Counted from the stretch's first letter, positions 1-9,382 are shown. The stretch: 64,000 nucleotides of DNA from Pseudomonas xionganensis (GCF_009763245.1 NZ_WKJZ01000001.1:884455-948454); one strand, 5' to 3'. The notes: generated from the sequence alone by a model not told the origin. Numbers and translations are program-made.

Positions 1-1004
1 AGCTGTGGCCAGTTTTGCTGGCCAGGGGCAGGGAGTTGTTTAAGGGCGGCCAGGTGGTGGCAGTACTCGGCAAAGCTCCTGTGCAGCCAGGCCGGTGCCA
101 GGGAGGGGGTGGGTAGGTACTGATCAACGCCACGCAGCTGGCGCTGCAGCAGGTCGAAGCCCAGGCGCCAGGCCATGGATTGATCGCGTTGGCGGCGGGT
201 GCGAGCGCTGGCCGTGACGGTTTCGCTGAGCGGCAGGGCCAGGTCGTCGCGGTTCAGTTGCAGTTGCGCCCGGGCGGCCTGAATTGAGAGCGGTTGGTAA
301 GTGGTGGCAATGGTGCGGTTATAGCAGCAGGGCGACACGGCCAGTTGTCGGCAGCCCGCCTGGCTGGCCAGTTGCAGCAGGCGTATATGCAGGTCGCCGC
401 AGGCGTGCAGGGCTACCGGGCTGTGCGTGGCGTGCAGTTGCTGGCTGGCGTCGTCGGCCAGCACATCCTGCTGGATATGTTGGGCCTGGATACCGAGTTT
501 TTTGCTTAGGCGGGCGCCATCCTCAACGAGATGCGGATCATGTTCCAGGCAGGTCAGGGCGCCGCCGTCATGGGCCAGCAGTCGGCCCAGATGGCCCTTG
601 CCGGCGCACCAGTCGAGCCAGTGCTGAGGCGTCTGGCTAAAGCTCAGGCAGCTGGCGAACGCCTCGATCTGCTGCCATTTGCGCCCCGGTACATCGACGC
701 TAAAGCGTGCCGGCAAGGTTTTGCCCGCGTGATGTGGCAGGTCGGGCAGCTTGCTCAGGGCCTGAGCCTGTACGGCCAGTTCAGGGAATGGCGCGGGGGC
801 ATGCAGTTGGTAAGGCTGATTGTGCGTCACCTCGGCCTGTTCCAGGCTGCGCGCTCGCAGCCAGCGCCCCAGCTCCGGGTGCTGGTGCTCCCAGGGCAGT
901 TGCGGGTGATGAGTAAAGGGGCGGGGCTGCCAGAGCGCCTGGTGCGTATGAAGAAAAGCATCCAGGGCGATGAATTGCTGCTGCAGGGCGGTGGCGCTGG
1001 TCAT
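1..1004 (-). CDS. SAM-dependent methyltransferase, Methyltransf_32-like (3' end outside window)
   Basis: I translated this open frame by hand from an ATG at 1004. It runs without a stop to the left edge, giving at least 334 residues, so the C-terminus is missing. Near residue 130 it has the class I SAM-binding motif WCAGKGHLGR, followed by an acidic LEHDP strand end and then HACGDL and SPCCYN. This set is typical of the METTL25/RRNAD1-like Methyltransf_32 family. The acceptor substrate is unknown. It is probably cytoplasmic, since no signal or membrane segment is visible. It lies downstream of the amino-acid ABC operon on the same strand, with a 113-bp gap holding a perfect inverted repeat, so co-transcription is uncertain. 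The family call is fairly safe; the function is not assigned. Confidence 0.75.
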   Translation of the reverse strand, partial: MTSATALQQQFIALDAFLHTHQALWQPRPFTHHPQLPWEHQHPELGRWLRARSLEQAEVTHNQPYQLHAPAPFPELAVQAQALSKLPDLPHHAGKTLPARFSVDVPGRKWQQIEAFASCLSFSQTPQHWLDWCAGKGHLGRLLAHDGGALTCLEHDPHLVEDGARLSKKLGIQAQHIQQDVLADDASQQLHATHSPVALHACGDLHIRLLQLASQAGCRQLAVSPCCYNRTIATTYQPLSIQAARAQLQLNRDDLALPLSETVTASARTRRQRDQSMAWRLGFDLLQRQLRGVDQYLPTPSLAPAWLHRSFAEYCHHLAALKQLPAPGQQNWPQ

Positions 1005-1062
1005 GCTGGTCTACGCGTGGAATTAGGCGGACGGTTGCGGTGCTTTTAGCCCTCTCCCCCGC

Positions 1063-1088
1063 CCCCTCTCCCGCAGGCGGGAGAGGGG
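1063..1088. repeat. perfect 12-bp inverted repeat (REP-like)
   Basis: CCCCTCTCCCGC and its exact complement are separated by AG in the gap between the ABC permease and the methyltransferase. There is no T-run on either side, so it does not look like an intrinsic terminator. Palindromes of the CCCTCTCCC/GGGAGAGGG type are common dispersed extragenic repeats in proteobacteria. It may still stabilise the 3' end of the ABC-operon mRNA. Confidence 0.6.
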
Positions 1089-1117
1089 AGGAGGAGCGTT
1101 CAACCGAGCAGAGTTCT

Positions 1118-1807
1118 TTAGCGACCCTGGCAGGCGTCGACCCGCAACCAGCGTTCCAGCAGCTTGAAGCCGCGTACCAGGACGAAGGCGATGACCAGGT
1201 AGAACATCCCGGCGGCAAAGAAGATCTCCACCGGCAGATAGGTGCGGGCGATGATGGTGCGGGCCATGCCGGTCAGCTCCAGCAGGGTCACGGTGCTGGC
1301 CAGGGAGCTGGCCTTGAGCATCAGGATCACTTCATTGCTGTAGGCCGGCAGGCCGATACGTGCCGCTCGCGGCAGGACGATATAGAACATGGTCTTGGCC
1401 CGGGACATGCCCAGGGCGCGAGCCGCTTCGATTTCGCCCTGGGGCACGGCCTGGATCGCGCCGCGCAGGATCTCGGCGATATAAGCGGCGGTGTGCAGGG
1501 TCATGGTGATGATGGCGCACCAGTAAGGAGAGCGCAGGTAGGGCCATAGCGGTCCCTCGCGCACCGCATCGAACTGGGCCAGGCCGTAATACACCAGAAA
1601 CAGCTGTACCAGCAGCGGCGTACCGCGAAAGAAGAAGATATAGCCATAGGGCAGGGCGCGCACATACCAGTGCCGTGAGGCGCGAGCGATGCCCATGGGG
1701 ATGGCCAGGATCAGCCCGGCGACCACGGCGATGGCCACCAGCTCCAGGGTCAGCAGCGCCCCTTCGGACAGGCGCGGCAGCCATTTGATGATCACTTCCC
1801 AGTTCAT
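1118..1807 (-). CDS. polar amino-acid ABC transporter permease (HisM type)
   Basis: This 229-aa inner-membrane protein has about five transmembrane segments and the HisMQ-type permease signature. The EAA loop that contacts the ATPase is seen as EAARALGMSRAKTM near residue 140. It is the last gene of a four-gene importer operon. Its ATG overlaps the stop of the preceding permease (ATGA at 1804-1807), so the two subunits are translationally coupled, as expected for a heterodimeric channel. The N-terminal segment FRGTPLLVQLFLVYYG is typical of the family. The substrate is probably a basic amino acid, judged only from the binding protein. Confidence 0.9.
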   Translation of the reverse strand: MNWEVIIKWLPRLSEGALLTLELVAIAVVAGLILAIPMGIARASRHWYVRALPYGYIFFFRGTPLLVQLFLVYYGLAQFDAVREGPLWPYLRSPYWCAIITMTLHTAAYIAEILRGAIQAVPQGEIEAARALGMSRAKTMFYIVLPRAARIGLPAYSNEVILMLKASSLASTVTLLELTGMARTIIARTYLPVEIFFAAGMFYLVIAFVLVRGFKLLERWLRVDACQGR

Positions 1808-2499
1808 GAGGCGCTCCTGACAAAGCCACGGCTGGCGCGTTTTTCAAGGAAGTGCATGCCGATCATGGCGATGATGGTCAGGCCCAGGTAGATAAAGGCC
1901 GCCACCATAAAGAAGGTGAAGGGTTCCTTGCTGGCGGTCACGGCGATCTGCGAGCGGCGCATGATCTCTTCCAGGCCGATCACCGAAACCAGGGCGGTGT
2001 CCTTCATCAGAATCATAAACAGGTTGCCCAGGCCCGGCAGGGCGATGCGCCACATCTGTGGCAGGATCAGGCGCCAGAAAATGCGCGGTTTGGACATCCC
2101 CAGGGCCATGCCCGCTTCGCGATGACCCTTGGGGATGGCCAGGATGGCGCCGCGGAACACCTCGGTGGCGTAGGCGCCGAAGCACAGGCCGAGGGCAATG
2201 GTGCCGGCGGCGAAGGCGCTCAGGGCCAGGCCGCGAATGCCGAACAGCTCGCCGATGCTGCTCATCAGGCTCACCGTGCCGAAGTAGATCAGCAATACCC
2301 AGAGCAGCTCGGGCACGCCGCGCACGATGGTCGAATAGGTGCCGCCAAGCCACTGCAACGGCTTGTAGGGCGAAGTCTTGGCCAGCGCACCGAGCAAGCC
2401 CAGCACCAGACCGACACTGAGCGCGCTGAGCGCCAGTTTGATGGTCATCCAGGTGCCGGCCAGCAGGGCGGGGCCGAATCCATAAAGGTCGAGAGTCAT
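1804..2499 (-). CDS. polar amino-acid ABC transporter permease (HisQ type)
   Basis: A 231-aa integral membrane subunit that pairs with the following permease. The family strand IVRGVPELLWVLLIYFG lies near residue 60 and the EAA-type coupling loop REAGMALGMSKPRIF near residue 145. It starts at an ATG at 2499, 50 nt after the binding-protein stop. That gap holds a strong hairpin (2514-2539) which probably sets the permeases at lower expression than the binding protein. The ends and length are normal for the family. Confidence 0.9.
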   Translation of the reverse strand: MTLDLYGFGPALLAGTWMTIKLALSALSVGLVLGLLGALAKTSPYKPLQWLGGTYSTIVRGVPELLWVLLIYFGTVSLMSSIGELFGIRGLALSAFAAGTIALGLCFGAYATEVFRGAILAIPKGHREAGMALGMSKPRIFWRLILPQMWRIALPGLGNLFMILMKDTALVSVIGLEEIMRRSQIAVTASKEPFTFFMVAAFIYLGLTIIAMIGMHFLEKRASRGFVRSAS

Positions 2500-2513
2500 G
2501 GGGGCTCACAAGC

Positions 2514-2539
2514 CTGCACCGCCCGGGCGGGCGGTGCAG
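2514..2539 (-). other. intercistronic mRNA hairpin between binding protein and permeases
   Basis: An 11-bp perfect stem (CTGCACCGCCC with GGGCGGTGCAG) closes a GGGC tetraloop. It sits just after the binding-protein stop codon, inside the operon, with no T-run. In importer operons such hairpins commonly protect the upstream message from 3' exonucleases, so that the periplasmic protein is made in excess over the membrane subunits. That role is inferred here. Confidence 0.6.
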
Positions 2540-2549
2540 TGCCGGCTAC

Positions 2550-3302
2550 TTAGTAGATGCTGAAGGGGAAGTACTTGTCGTTGATCTGCTTGTAGGTGCC
2601 GTCTTCGACGATGGCCTGCAGCGCGGTGTTCAGGCGCTCGCGCAGGGCGTCGCCCTTGCGTACGGCGATGCCGATCTTATCGTTGTCGAACACCGGATCA
2701 CCCTTGAACTCGAAGTTCTTGCCGGCATCGCTCTTGAGCCATTCCCAGTTGACGAAGCTGTCGGCCAGCACGCCATCGAGACGGCCCGAGGACAGGTCGA
2801 GGTAGGCGTTTTCCTGGGTGTCATAGAGCTTGATGTCGACCACGTCGGCCATGTTGTCTTCCAGCCAGGTGCCCGCGATGGTGGCACGCTGGGCGCCGAT
2901 CACCTTGCCCTTGAGGCTGGCTTCATCGGTCTTGAAATCGCTGCCTTTGGCCGCGATGAATTGCAGCTTGTTGGTGTAGTAGGGGGTGGTGAAGTCCACG
3001 GCGGCCTGACGCTCTTCGGTGATCGACATGGAGGCGATCAGGAAGTCGAACTTCTTGGCGTTGAGGGCCGGGATGATGCCGTCCCAGTCGGAGGTGACCA
3101 CTTCGCACTCGACTTCCATCTTGGCGCACAGGGCCATGCCGATGTCCACGTCGAAACCGCCGACCTTGCCGTTGGCGTCGATCAGGTTGAAGGGCGGGTA
3201 GGCGCCTTCGGTGCCGAGGATCAGTTTTTCCGCAGCGACAGCCTGGGCGCCAAAGGCCAGGGTGGCGGCCGCAGCCAGCAGGAGTTTCTTGTAGTTCTGC
3301 AT
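2550..3302 (-). CDS. periplasmic amino-acid binding protein (lysine/arginine/ornithine/histidine type)
   Basis: A 250-aa SBP_bac_3 protein. Residues 1-24 form a Sec signal peptide ending AVAA before EKLILGTEG. The family landmarks are present: GTEGAYPPFN near the mature N-terminus, GFDVDIGMALC, DWDGIIPAL and FLIASMSITEER, followed by DFTTPYY. These resemble HisJ/ArgT/AotJ-like proteins for basic amino acids, but specificity cannot be fixed by eye. It is encoded 17 nt after the ATPase gene and ahead of both permease genes in one minus-strand operon. It delivers ligand to the HisQ/HisM-type channel. Confidence 0.92.
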   Translation of the reverse strand: MQNYKKLLLAAAATLAFGAQAVAAEKLILGTEGAYPPFNLIDANGKVGGFDVDIGMALCAKMEVECEVVTSDWDGIIPALNAKKFDFLIASMSITEERQAAVDFTTPYYTNKLQFIAAKGSDFKTDEASLKGKVIGAQRATIAGTWLEDNMADVVDIKLYDTQENAYLDLSSGRLDGVLADSFVNWEWLKSDAGKNFEFKGDPVFDNDKIGIAVRKGDALRERLNTALQAIVEDGTYKQINDKYFPFSIY

Positions 3303-3319
3303 GCGTATTGCTCCGTGTG

Positions 3320-4093
3320 TTAGTGATTGCTGGACATGAATTGTTTGCAGCGCGCCGAACTGGGGTTGGTGAACACCTGCTCGGGCGGACCCTGCTCCTC
3401 CACCAGTCCCTGATGCAGGAACACCACCTCGCTGGACACCTGGCGAGCGAAATTCATCTCGTGGGTGACCAACAGCATAGTGCGCCCTTCTTCGGCGAGC
3501 GCGCGGATCACATTAAGCACTTCTTGTACCATCTCCGGGTCGAGGGCCGAGGTCGGCTCATCGAACAGGATCACTTTCGGCTGCATGGCCAGGGTGCGGG
3601 CAATCGCCGCGCGCTGTTGCTGGCCGCCGGAGAGCTGGTTGGGGTAGACGTGGCGCTTGTCGGCGATGCCGACCTTGGCCAGCAGCGCTTCGGCCACCTC
3701 GATGGCCTCGGCCTTGCTCTGCCCCAGTACGCGGCGCGGCGCCTCGATGATGTTGTCGAGCACGCTCATATGCGGCCACAGATTGAAATTCTGGAAGACG
3801 AAGCCGATCTCGCTGCGCATGCGGTTGATCTGCTTGTTGTCGGCGGCAACCAGTTCGCCATTCTTCGCTGGTTTGAGCTTGAGCTCCTCGCCGGCGACGA
3901 TGATCTGGCCCTGGTGCGGGTTTTCCAGCAGGTTGATGCAGCGCAGGAAGGTCGACTTACCGGAGCCGGATGAGCCGAGGATGGAGATAACGGCGCCGTC
4001 GTGAGCGGTCAGGGAAATGCCCTTGAGTACTTCCAGATCGCCATAGCGTTTGTGCAAGTCACGAATTTCCAGCGCGGGCGTGGCCTCGGCCAT
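3320..4093 (-). CDS. amino-acid ABC transporter ATP-binding protein
   Basis: A 257-aa ATPase that powers the importer encoded downstream. Walker A is GSSGSGKST, the signature is LSGGQQQR, and Walker B is VILFDEPTSALDPE followed by the H-loop LVTHEM. I start it at the ATG at 4093, preceded by AAGAGGA at good spacing. A 36-residue upstream extension in the same frame is low-complexity and lacks family similarity. It is the first gene of the operon, ahead of the binding protein and the two permeases. No clear promoter was seen in front of it. Confidence 0.93.
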   Translation of the reverse strand: MAEATPALEIRDLHKRYGDLEVLKGISLTAHDGAVISILGSSGSGKSTFLRCINLLENPHQGQIIVAGEELKLKPAKNGELVAADNKQINRMRSEIGFVFQNFNLWPHMSVLDNIIEAPRRVLGQSKAEAIEVAEALLAKVGIADKRHVYPNQLSGGQQQRAAIARTLAMQPKVILFDEPTSALDPEMVQEVLNVIRALAEEGRTMLLVTHEMNFARQVSSEVVFLHQGLVEEQGPPEQVFTNPSSARCKQFMSSNH

Positions 4094-4344
4094 GGGGTGT
4101 CCTCTTATTCTTCGAATGCGCCCAGAAGCTGCCTGGGGTTTGCTGCGCGTCAGCCAAACTGTGTTGCAACGCGATACCGGGCCTTCCTGGCGAGGCGTCA
4201 AGCTAGCATAGCGTTTTGTCGGGCGCCAAGCCGTTTGCCCTGCTTAACGAGGTGTCGATGGCGGGGTTGTCGCCTGGGTGCTGTTGTCTGTCGCGCAGGT
4301 GCAATTTGCCGGCGAAAGTCTCGGGAGCAGAAATCGCACGCAAT

Positions 4345-4379
4345 AAAAAACCCCAAGGAGATGATCACTTGGGGTTTTT
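4345..4379 (-). terminator. intrinsic terminator of tRNA-Phe
   Basis: CCCCAAG pairs with CTTGGGG, flanked by A and T runs on both sides, directly after the CCA end of the tRNA. On the minus strand the stem is followed by six T. The A/T symmetry means it could also work on the plus strand. Confidence 0.9.
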
Positions 4380-4389
4380 CGGTACTTAG

Positions 4390-4465
4390 TGGTGCCCAGG
4401 GACGGAATCGAACCGCCGACACGGGGATTTTCAATCCCCTGCTCTACCGACTGAGCTACCTGGGC
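4390..4465 (-). tRNA. tRNA-Phe(GAA)
   Basis: A 76-nt tRNA with encoded CCA. The acceptor stem is GCCCAGG paired with CCTGGGC. The D-arm is GCTC..GAGC, and the anticodon stem GGGGA/TCCCC holds the loop TTGAAAA with GAA at 4430-4432. The T-loop is GGTTCGATTCC. All four arms pair. It is a single-gene unit with its own strong promoter upstream and a terminator downstream. No integrated element is seen at its 3' end. Confidence 0.98.
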
Positions 4466-4477
4466 CAACGGGGCGCT

Positions 4478-4506
4478 ATTAGACGGATTTGAAGGGTGGG
4501 TGTCAA
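4478..4506 (-). promoter_or_regulatory. sigma-70 promoter of tRNA-Phe
   Basis: On the minus strand a perfect TTGACA (4501-4506) and TCTAAT (4478-4483) are separated by exactly 17 nt. A GC-rich discriminator (AGCGCCCC) follows, as in stable-RNA promoters under stringent control. The expected start lies about 6 nt before the mature tRNA 5' end. Confidence 0.88.
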
Positions 4507-4596
4507 GCGCGAGTTTGAAAAATATTTAATTATTACGGGCGCTTAGGTGCGGGCAGGGGGTGCGGGTAGCGTGTTGCTTGCCCAGCGTGCCGGTTT

Positions 4597-4622
4597 GGTG
4601 GATGGGTAAAGCGCCATCCACC
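4597..4622. repeat. inverted repeat with CCACCCTACA end
   Basis: GGTGGATGG and CCATCCACC form a 9-bp stem with an 8-nt loop, immediately followed by CTACA. The CACCCTAC end is shared with the other inverted repeats in this window (19917, 22585, 22698, 37867). It lies just after the yggX stop, so it may shape the 3' end of the asmA-mutY-yggX message. Confidence 0.55.
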
Positions 4623-4634
4623 CTACAAAAAGGC

Positions 4635-4907
4635 TTACTCGCTCGGCGGCACATAGCCCTCGGCCTGGGCGTATTCCTCGCCGGAGAGGAATTTGTCCAT
4701 CTCGGCCTGGAGGAACTTGCGGTCTTCGGCGTTCATCATGTTCAGGCGGCGTTCGTTGATCAGCAGGGTCTGGTGCTTCTGCCATTCGTCCCAGGCCTGC
4801 TTGGACACATTGTTGAAGATGTCTTCGCCCTTGGCGCCCGGGTAGGGTGGACGGTCCAGGCCGGGGAGTTCCTGGTTGTGTTTGCGGCAGTGGACGGTGC
4901 GGGTCAT
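4635..4907 (-). CDS. yggX: probable Fe(2+)-trafficking protein YggX
   Basis: A 90-aa cytoplasmic protein matching the YggX family along its length: MTRTVHC..., then LDRPPYPG and [16 protein letters not shown]. The single conserved cysteine is at position 7. YggX helps protect and repair iron-sulfur proteins under oxidative stress. Its ATG overlaps the mutY stop by 4 nt. Coupling it to MutY, itself a 4Fe-4S enzyme that repairs oxidative damage, is functionally sensible and widely conserved. Confidence 0.95.
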   Translation of the reverse strand: MTRTVHCRKHNQELPGLDRPPYPGAKGEDIFNNVSKQAWDEWQKHQTLLINERRLNMMNAEDRKFLQAEMDKFLSGEEYAQAEGYVPPSE

Positions 4908-5968
4908 GGCGACTCTCCTGCAGTAAGGCTATCGGCGGCGCGCTTGAGCAGTTTCTTGACCGGGGCGGCAAGACCCAGGCGCGGCGGGGTGGCGAGGTTA
5001 TACCAGAGCCAGTCGGCCTCGGCCACGCTACCGGGCGCGCTGCCCACGCGCACCAGCCAGGGTTCGATGGCCAGCTGGAAGTGGCTGAAGGTGTGGGTCA
5101 GGCCGCTTAGTTGCTGCTGCGCACCCAGCTGCAGGCCGTGGCGGCTGGCCAGGTGGTCCAGCCCCTGCAGATCGTCCAGCTCCGGTAGGCTCCACAGGCC
5201 GCCCCACAGGCCGCTGGACGGGCGACGGTAGAGCAGCACTTCGCCGTTGTGGACGATGATCGGCATCAGGGTGCGCTTCTGTGGCAGGGCCTTGCGCGGC
5301 TTGGGGATGGGGTAGCGGCTCTGCAGGCCAAGCAGTTGCGCCTGACAGCCGCTGCGCAGCGGGCACAGCAGACAGCTGGGCTTGTTGCGGGTGCAGAGGG
5401 TGGCGCCTAGGTCCATCATGGCCTGGGTGTAGTGGTTGACCCGTGCGTGGGGGGTCAAGCACTCGGCCACTTCCCACAGCTGTTTGGCCACCTTGGGCTC
5501 ACCCGGATAGCCTTCCTGGGCCACATAGCGCGCCAGTACCCGTTTGACGTTGCCGTCGAGAATCGGTGCGCGCAGGCCCATGCCCAGGCTGGCGATGGCG
5601 CCGGCGGTGGAGCGGCCGATACCGGGCAGCTCGCTGAGCGCCTCGACGCTGCGGGGGAATTCGCCGCCATGCTTGGCCATAACGATCTGCGCGGTCTTCT
5701 GCAGGTTGCGTGCGCGGGTGTAGTAGCCCAGGCCCGTCCACAGGTGCAGCACTTCGTCTTCTGGCGCTTCGGCCAGGTCTTTGACCGTCGGCAGGGCGGC
5801 CATAAAACGGTCGAAGTAGGCGAGCACGGTGCTGACCTGGGTCTGCTGCAGCATGATTTCCGAGACCCAGACGCGATAGGGCGTGATGCCCTGTTGCCAG
5901 GGCAGGTCCTTGCGCCCGTGCTGGTCGTACCAGGCCAGCACGGCACTTGCGAAGTCGCTCGGGCTCAT
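4904..5968 (-). CDS. mutY: adenine DNA glycosylase MutY
   Basis: A 354-aa base-excision-repair enzyme that removes adenine mispaired with 8-oxoguanine. The catalytic Glu37 ([10 protein letters not shown]) and Asp138 (LDGNVKRV) are present. Four cysteines at 192, 199, 202 and 208 form the C-X6-C-X2-C-X5-C iron-sulfur cluster. A C-terminal NUDIX-like domain (GGLWSLPEL) recognises 8-oxoguanine. I use the ATG at 5968, which overlaps the asmA stop (ATGA); a 61-residue in-frame extension further upstream is only asmA antiframe. It overlaps yggX by 4 nt at its end. Confidence 0.97.
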   Translation of the reverse strand: MSPSDFASAVLAWYDQHGRKDLPWQQGITPYRVWVSEIMLQQTQVSTVLAYFDRFMAALPTVKDLAEAPEDEVLHLWTGLGYYTRARNLQKTAQIVMAKHGGEFPRSVEALSELPGIGRSTAGAIASLGMGLRAPILDGNVKRVLARYVAQEGYPGEPKVAKQLWEVAECLTPHARVNHYTQAMMDLGATLCTRNKPSCLLCPLRSGCQAQLLGLQSRYPIPKPRKALPQKRTLMPIIVHNGEVLLYRRPSSGLWGGLWSLPELDDLQGLDHLASRHGLQLGAQQQLSGLTHTFSHFQLAIEPWLVRVGSAPGSVAEADWLWYNLATPPRLGLAAPVKKLLKRAADSLTAGESP

Positions 5969-8196
5969 CGGTTGAACAGATTCTTCAGGGCGTCCTTGAG
6001 CTCGGGGCTGACCTTGTCGCCGAGCTTTTCCTCGATCTTCTCGTTGAGCTTGCTGCCGGCCAGTTTGGCCGCCACCTTGCCCAGGCCGTCCTGATCCAGG
6101 CGGCAGGCCTTGCCGCCCATCTCGACCGGGCCGCGGCAGCGTAGCGGCCATTCGAGGCCGACATAGCGTTCGTTGACCTGGCAGGCCGGGTCGGGCATTT
6201 CGCGCTGGTCACCCAGGATGCTGATGCCGACGCGGTAGTCCATGCCCAGGGTGCGCAGGTCGAGGTCGCCATTGCCGCTGACCGCCAGGCCAGGCAGGGC
6301 GACTTTCAGGTCCGGGTTGTTGGCTACGCCATTGCGGATGCGCAGGCTGCCTTGCAGGGTCTGGAAGGGCGTGTCCTTGCTGCGTGGCTCGCTGCTCAGG
6401 GCCTTGCGGTTGAGGGTGGCGATACCGCGGCACAGTTGCTGTTCCAGGTTCGCATCGACCAGCACGCCGTCATGCAGCACGAAGTTGGCGCTGCCGCTGA
6501 GGGAGTCGATCCAGGCCTTCTGGCTGTTGCCGCTCATGCTCAGGTCGCTCTGCAGATCCAGCTGGCCCTTGAGCGGCGAGGGTTGCTCGGGCGTGGTGAG
6601 GAAGGGCTCCAGTTCGATACGGCTGAGGTTCTTGCGCACCTTGAGCAGCGGCGTGGCCGGGCGCACATCGATGCTGGCGCTGCTGTCGAAACTGCCGCTG
6701 CCGAGCTTGCCGCGCACCTGTTCCAGGGTCAGCAGGCCGCCCTGGCTTTTCAGTTTGAGGTTAAAGCCGGTAATCGCCTGCTTCTGCACGGTGAGCTGGT
6801 CCAGGCTCAGGCCCAGTTGCAGGTTGAGGGCGCGCAGCTGCTCGATGGGCAACACGGGCTCGCTGCTCCAGGCCTGCTGGGTGGGCGCGTCGGGCAGTGG
6901 TGTGGTGCCGCTCTGGCCGGCATCGGCGATGCGCTCGCGCACCTCGCTCTGGCGTGCGGCCGCTGCGCCCTGCTGTTCCGGGCTGGATGCCGGCAGGTAG
7001 CGGTCGAGGTCCAGCTTGTCGCCCTTGAGCTGCACGCGCAGGGCCTGCTTGGCCAGATCGGCCATGGCGATTTGCCCGGTAAAGCTGCTGTCATCCAGTT
7101 TCAGCTGCAGCTCGTCCAGGCTGATGCTGTTTTGCGTGCCGCTCAGGCGGGTGACCAGTTCGAACTGGGTCAGGGTCTTGCCATCGTTCATCGGCGGCAG
7201 TTGCTTGCCGATGGTGGCGAGGAATTCGCGCAGGTTGAGCGGGGCGATGGACAGGCCACCGCTGAGTTTGGGCGCGCTGGAAATATCGCGCAGTTTCAGT
7301 TCGCCGATGGCGCGCAGCTGGTTGCCGGACAGTTTGAGGCTGTTCCACTCGGCCACCTGGGCGGCCAGGTCGACCAGCAGCTGGCCCTGGGCGCCAAAGG
7401 TCAGGGTCTGGCCGTTGAACGGCTCGCCGGAAACCTCCCCGGAAAGCTTGGCATTTTCCAGCTGGTAGCGCTGCAAGGCCTGATCCAGGCGCAGCTCGCC
7501 CTGGAGTTCACTGCGCGCGCGCAGCAGCGGCTGGTTGCTGCCGAAGAAGGCGCTGAGCTTGAAGGGCACGGCGGCGCTTTCACGGATGGCGCCTGTGGTC
7601 AGCTGGATGCTTTCGGCGCTGAATTGCTGGCCTTTCTGCAGATCCTGATAGTCGATGCGGGCGCTGTTGACGATAAGACTGTCGATATCCAGCTTAAGCG
7701 GCTGGCTGCTCTCGCTGCGCGGGGTTGACGCGGGCTCGCTGCCGGTGCTGCTGTCGGCTTTTGGCGCAGGCGTGGCTGGGGCGCTGGTCTGGGCTGGGCG
7801 GCCGACATCTTCCCAGTTGCCGCGGCCCTTCTCGTCGCGCTGCAGCTTGAGGTTGAGGCCGTCGACGCGGATATCGCTCATCTGCACTTCCTTGCGCAGC
7901 AGCGGCATCACCCGCACCGACAGACCGAGCAGGCGCAGGTCGGCAAAGGGCTTGTCCGGGGTGCTGGCGCTGGCCAGGGTGGCGTCGGTCAGTTCCAGGC
8001 CGAGCCAGGGGAACAGGCTCCAGCCGATATCGCCATTGAGGGTCAGCTCCAGATTGGCCTTGTCCCGCGCCAGTTGGCGGATCTCGTCCTTGTAGTCGTT
8101 GGGATCGAACAGGTGGGTCAGGGCGAAGCCCAGGGCCACCAGGATCAGCAACAGGCCAAGGAAGAACAGCCCCAGGATTTTGCCGAGCGCTTTCAT
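5965..8196 (-). CDS. asmA: AsmA family protein
   Basis: A 743-aa envelope protein. Residues 1-30 form a single N-terminal membrane anchor. A long beta-rich periplasmic domain follows, with the AsmA N-terminal region ([19 protein letters not shown]) and the AsmA C-terminal region with [14 protein letters not shown] near residue 550. A Ser/Thr/Pro-rich linker lies around residues 138-165. AsmA-type proteins belong to the bridge-like lipid-transport superfamily and affect outer-membrane lipid homeostasis. It is the first gene of the overlapping asmA-mutY-yggX unit. Whether AsmA has any link to MutY is unknown. Confidence 0.9.
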   Translation of the reverse strand: MKALGKILGLFFLGLLLILVALGFALTHLFDPNDYKDEIRQLARDKANLELTLNGDIGWSLFPWLGLELTDATLASASTPDKPFADLRLLGLSVRVMPLLRKEVQMSDIRVDGLNLKLQRDEKGRGNWEDVGRPAQTSAPATPAPKADSSTGSEPASTPRSESSQPLKLDIDSLIVNSARIDYQDLQKGQQFSAESIQLTTGAIRESAAVPFKLSAFFGSNQPLLRARSELQGELRLDQALQRYQLENAKLSGEVSGEPFNGQTLTFGAQGQLLVDLAAQVAEWNSLKLSGNQLRAIGELKLRDISSAPKLSGGLSIAPLNLREFLATIGKQLPPMNDGKTLTQFELVTRLSGTQNSISLDELQLKLDDSSFTGQIAMADLAKQALRVQLKGDKLDLDRYLPASSPEQQGAAAARQSEVRERIADAGQSGTTPLPDAPTQQAWSSEPVLPIEQLRALNLQLGLSLDQLTVQKQAITGFNLKLKSQGGLLTLEQVRGKLGSGSFDSSASIDVRPATPLLKVRKNLSRIELEPFLTTPEQPSPLKGQLDLQSDLSMSGNSQKAWIDSLSGSANFVLHDGVLVDANLEQQLCRGIATLNRKALSSEPRSKDTPFQTLQGSLRIRNGVANNPDLKVALPGLAVSGNGDLDLRTLGMDYRVGISILGDQREMPDPACQVNERYVGLEWPLRCRGPVEMGGKACRLDQDGLGKVAAKLAGSKLNEKIEEKLGDKVSPELKDALKNLFNR

Positions 8197-8281
8197 CTAC
8201 GCATCCTTGTTTCGAATAACTGGAATGTGGCAGGGAGTATAACGTCGCCGGCCGGCGGGCACGCGCCCGGGACGCAATGTG

Positions 8282-9382
8282 TTACAGGCAGCGCGCCACC
8301 CGCTCGGCAAGCGCCAGGCTGGCGGTCAGCCCCGGCGACTCGATGCCCAGCAGGTTGACCAGGCCAGGCAGGCCGTGCTCGCCAGGGGTTTGGAGCAGAA
8401 AGTCGGCCGCCGGTTCCCCGGGGCCGGCCAGCTTGGGGCGGATGCCGCTGTAGCCCGGTTGCAGGCGGCTGCTGTCCAGGGCCGGGAAGTAGCGGCGGAT
8501 GGCCCGGGCGAAGGGCTCGCGCAGGTGCTCGTCGACGCCGTATTCGAGGCGGTCGAGGTACTGGGTGTCCGGGCCGAAACGCAGCTGGCCGCCCATGTCC
8601 AGGGTGGCATGGATGCCCAGGCCGGCGGTGTTGGCTTCCGGCATGGGGTAGATCAGATGCCGGAAGGGCGAAGCGCCCGAGTAGCTGAAATAGTGGCCGC
8701 GACAGAGATGCAGGGCGGGTACATGCTGCAGACCTTCGGTATGGGCTGCCAGTTGCTGGGCCAATAGCCCGCCGGCATTGATTACCCGCTGGGCCTTGAG
8801 CTGGAAGGCCTCGCCGCCGCTATGGCCCGAGGCAATCCAGCCGTCGCCGTCGTGTTGCAGTTGTTCGACCCGGGTGTGCAGGACCAGCTGCGCTCCCCGA
8901 CTTTCCGCCACAGCCAGCAGCGACTGCAGGTAGGCGTGGCTGTCGATAATCCCGGTGCTGGGCGAGAGCAGGGCAGCGACCCCGCGTACGGCGGGTTCCA
9001 GTGCGTGCAGCTGGGGCTGCGTGAACGGCTGCAGGTCGTGCACGCCACAGGCCTCGGCATTGCGTTGCAGCTGTTCCAGCCTGGCTACTTCGCCTTCCTC
9101 CACCGCCACCAGCAGTTTGCCGATACGCCGGTGCGCCACCCGATACTGCGCGCACCAGGCATACAGGCGCTCGCGTCCTTCCAGGCAAAGTTCGGCCTTG
9201 AGCGAGCCGGGCGGGTAATACAGGCCGGCATGGATCACCTCGGAGTTGCGGCTGGAGGTATGGCTGCCGATCAGGCTTTCCGCCTCGACGATCAGGCAGC
9301 TCTCGCCCGGCTTGGCCAGGCGGGCGGCGCAGGCCAGGCCTAGGGCGCCGGCGCCGATAATCAGGGTGTCGATTGCGTCCAT
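8282..9382 (-). CDS. FAD-dependent oxidoreductase, L-2-hydroxyglutarate dehydrogenase-like
   Basis: A 366-aa flavoprotein of the DAO superfamily. The dinucleotide fold is DTLIIGAGALGLACAARLA at the N-terminus. The segments HAGLYYPPGSLKAELCLEG and HLIYPMPEA followed by GLGIHAT are those of L-2-hydroxyglutarate dehydrogenases (LhgO/L2HGDH). The likely reaction is oxidation of a 2-hydroxy acid with electrons passed to a carrier; the true substrate is unproven. I start it at the ATG at 9382 just before the FAD motif. A longer in-frame start at 9478 adds 32 unstructured residues. It is divergent from the di-iron membrane protein at 9477. Confidence 0.82.
   Translation of the reverse strand: MDAIDTLIIGAGALGLACAARLAKPGESCLIVEAESLIGSHTSSRNSEVIHAGLYYPPGSLKAELCLEGRERLYAWCAQYRVAHRRIGKLLVAVEEGEVARLEQLQRNAEACGVHDLQPFTQPQLHALEPAVRGVAALLSPSTGIIDSHAYLQSLLAVAESRGAQLVLHTRVEQLQHDGDGWIASGHSGGEAFQLKAQRVINAGGLLAQQLAAHTEGLQHVPALHLCRGHYFSYSGASPFRHLIYPMPEANTAGLGIHATLDMGGQLRFGPDTQYLDRLEYGVDEHLREPFARAIRRYFPALDSSRLQPGYSGIRPKLAGPGEPAADFLLQTPGEHGLPGLVNLLGIESPGLTASLALAERVARCL

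Noticed and set aside
1063..1088. Inverted repeat as a terminator of the amino-acid ABC operon
   Set aside because: A stem of this strength could terminate, but no T-run follows on either strand; listed as a REP-like repeat instead.
4141..4158. Sigma-54-like TGGCTG-N5-CAGCA before the amino-acid ABC operon
   Set aside because: Spacing is right but the -12 element (CAGC) is poor and no NtrC site is near.
4390..4465. tRNA-Phe as an integration site
   Set aside because: No integrase and no repeated tRNA 3' end nearby; the flanks hold only its terminator, promoter and core genes.
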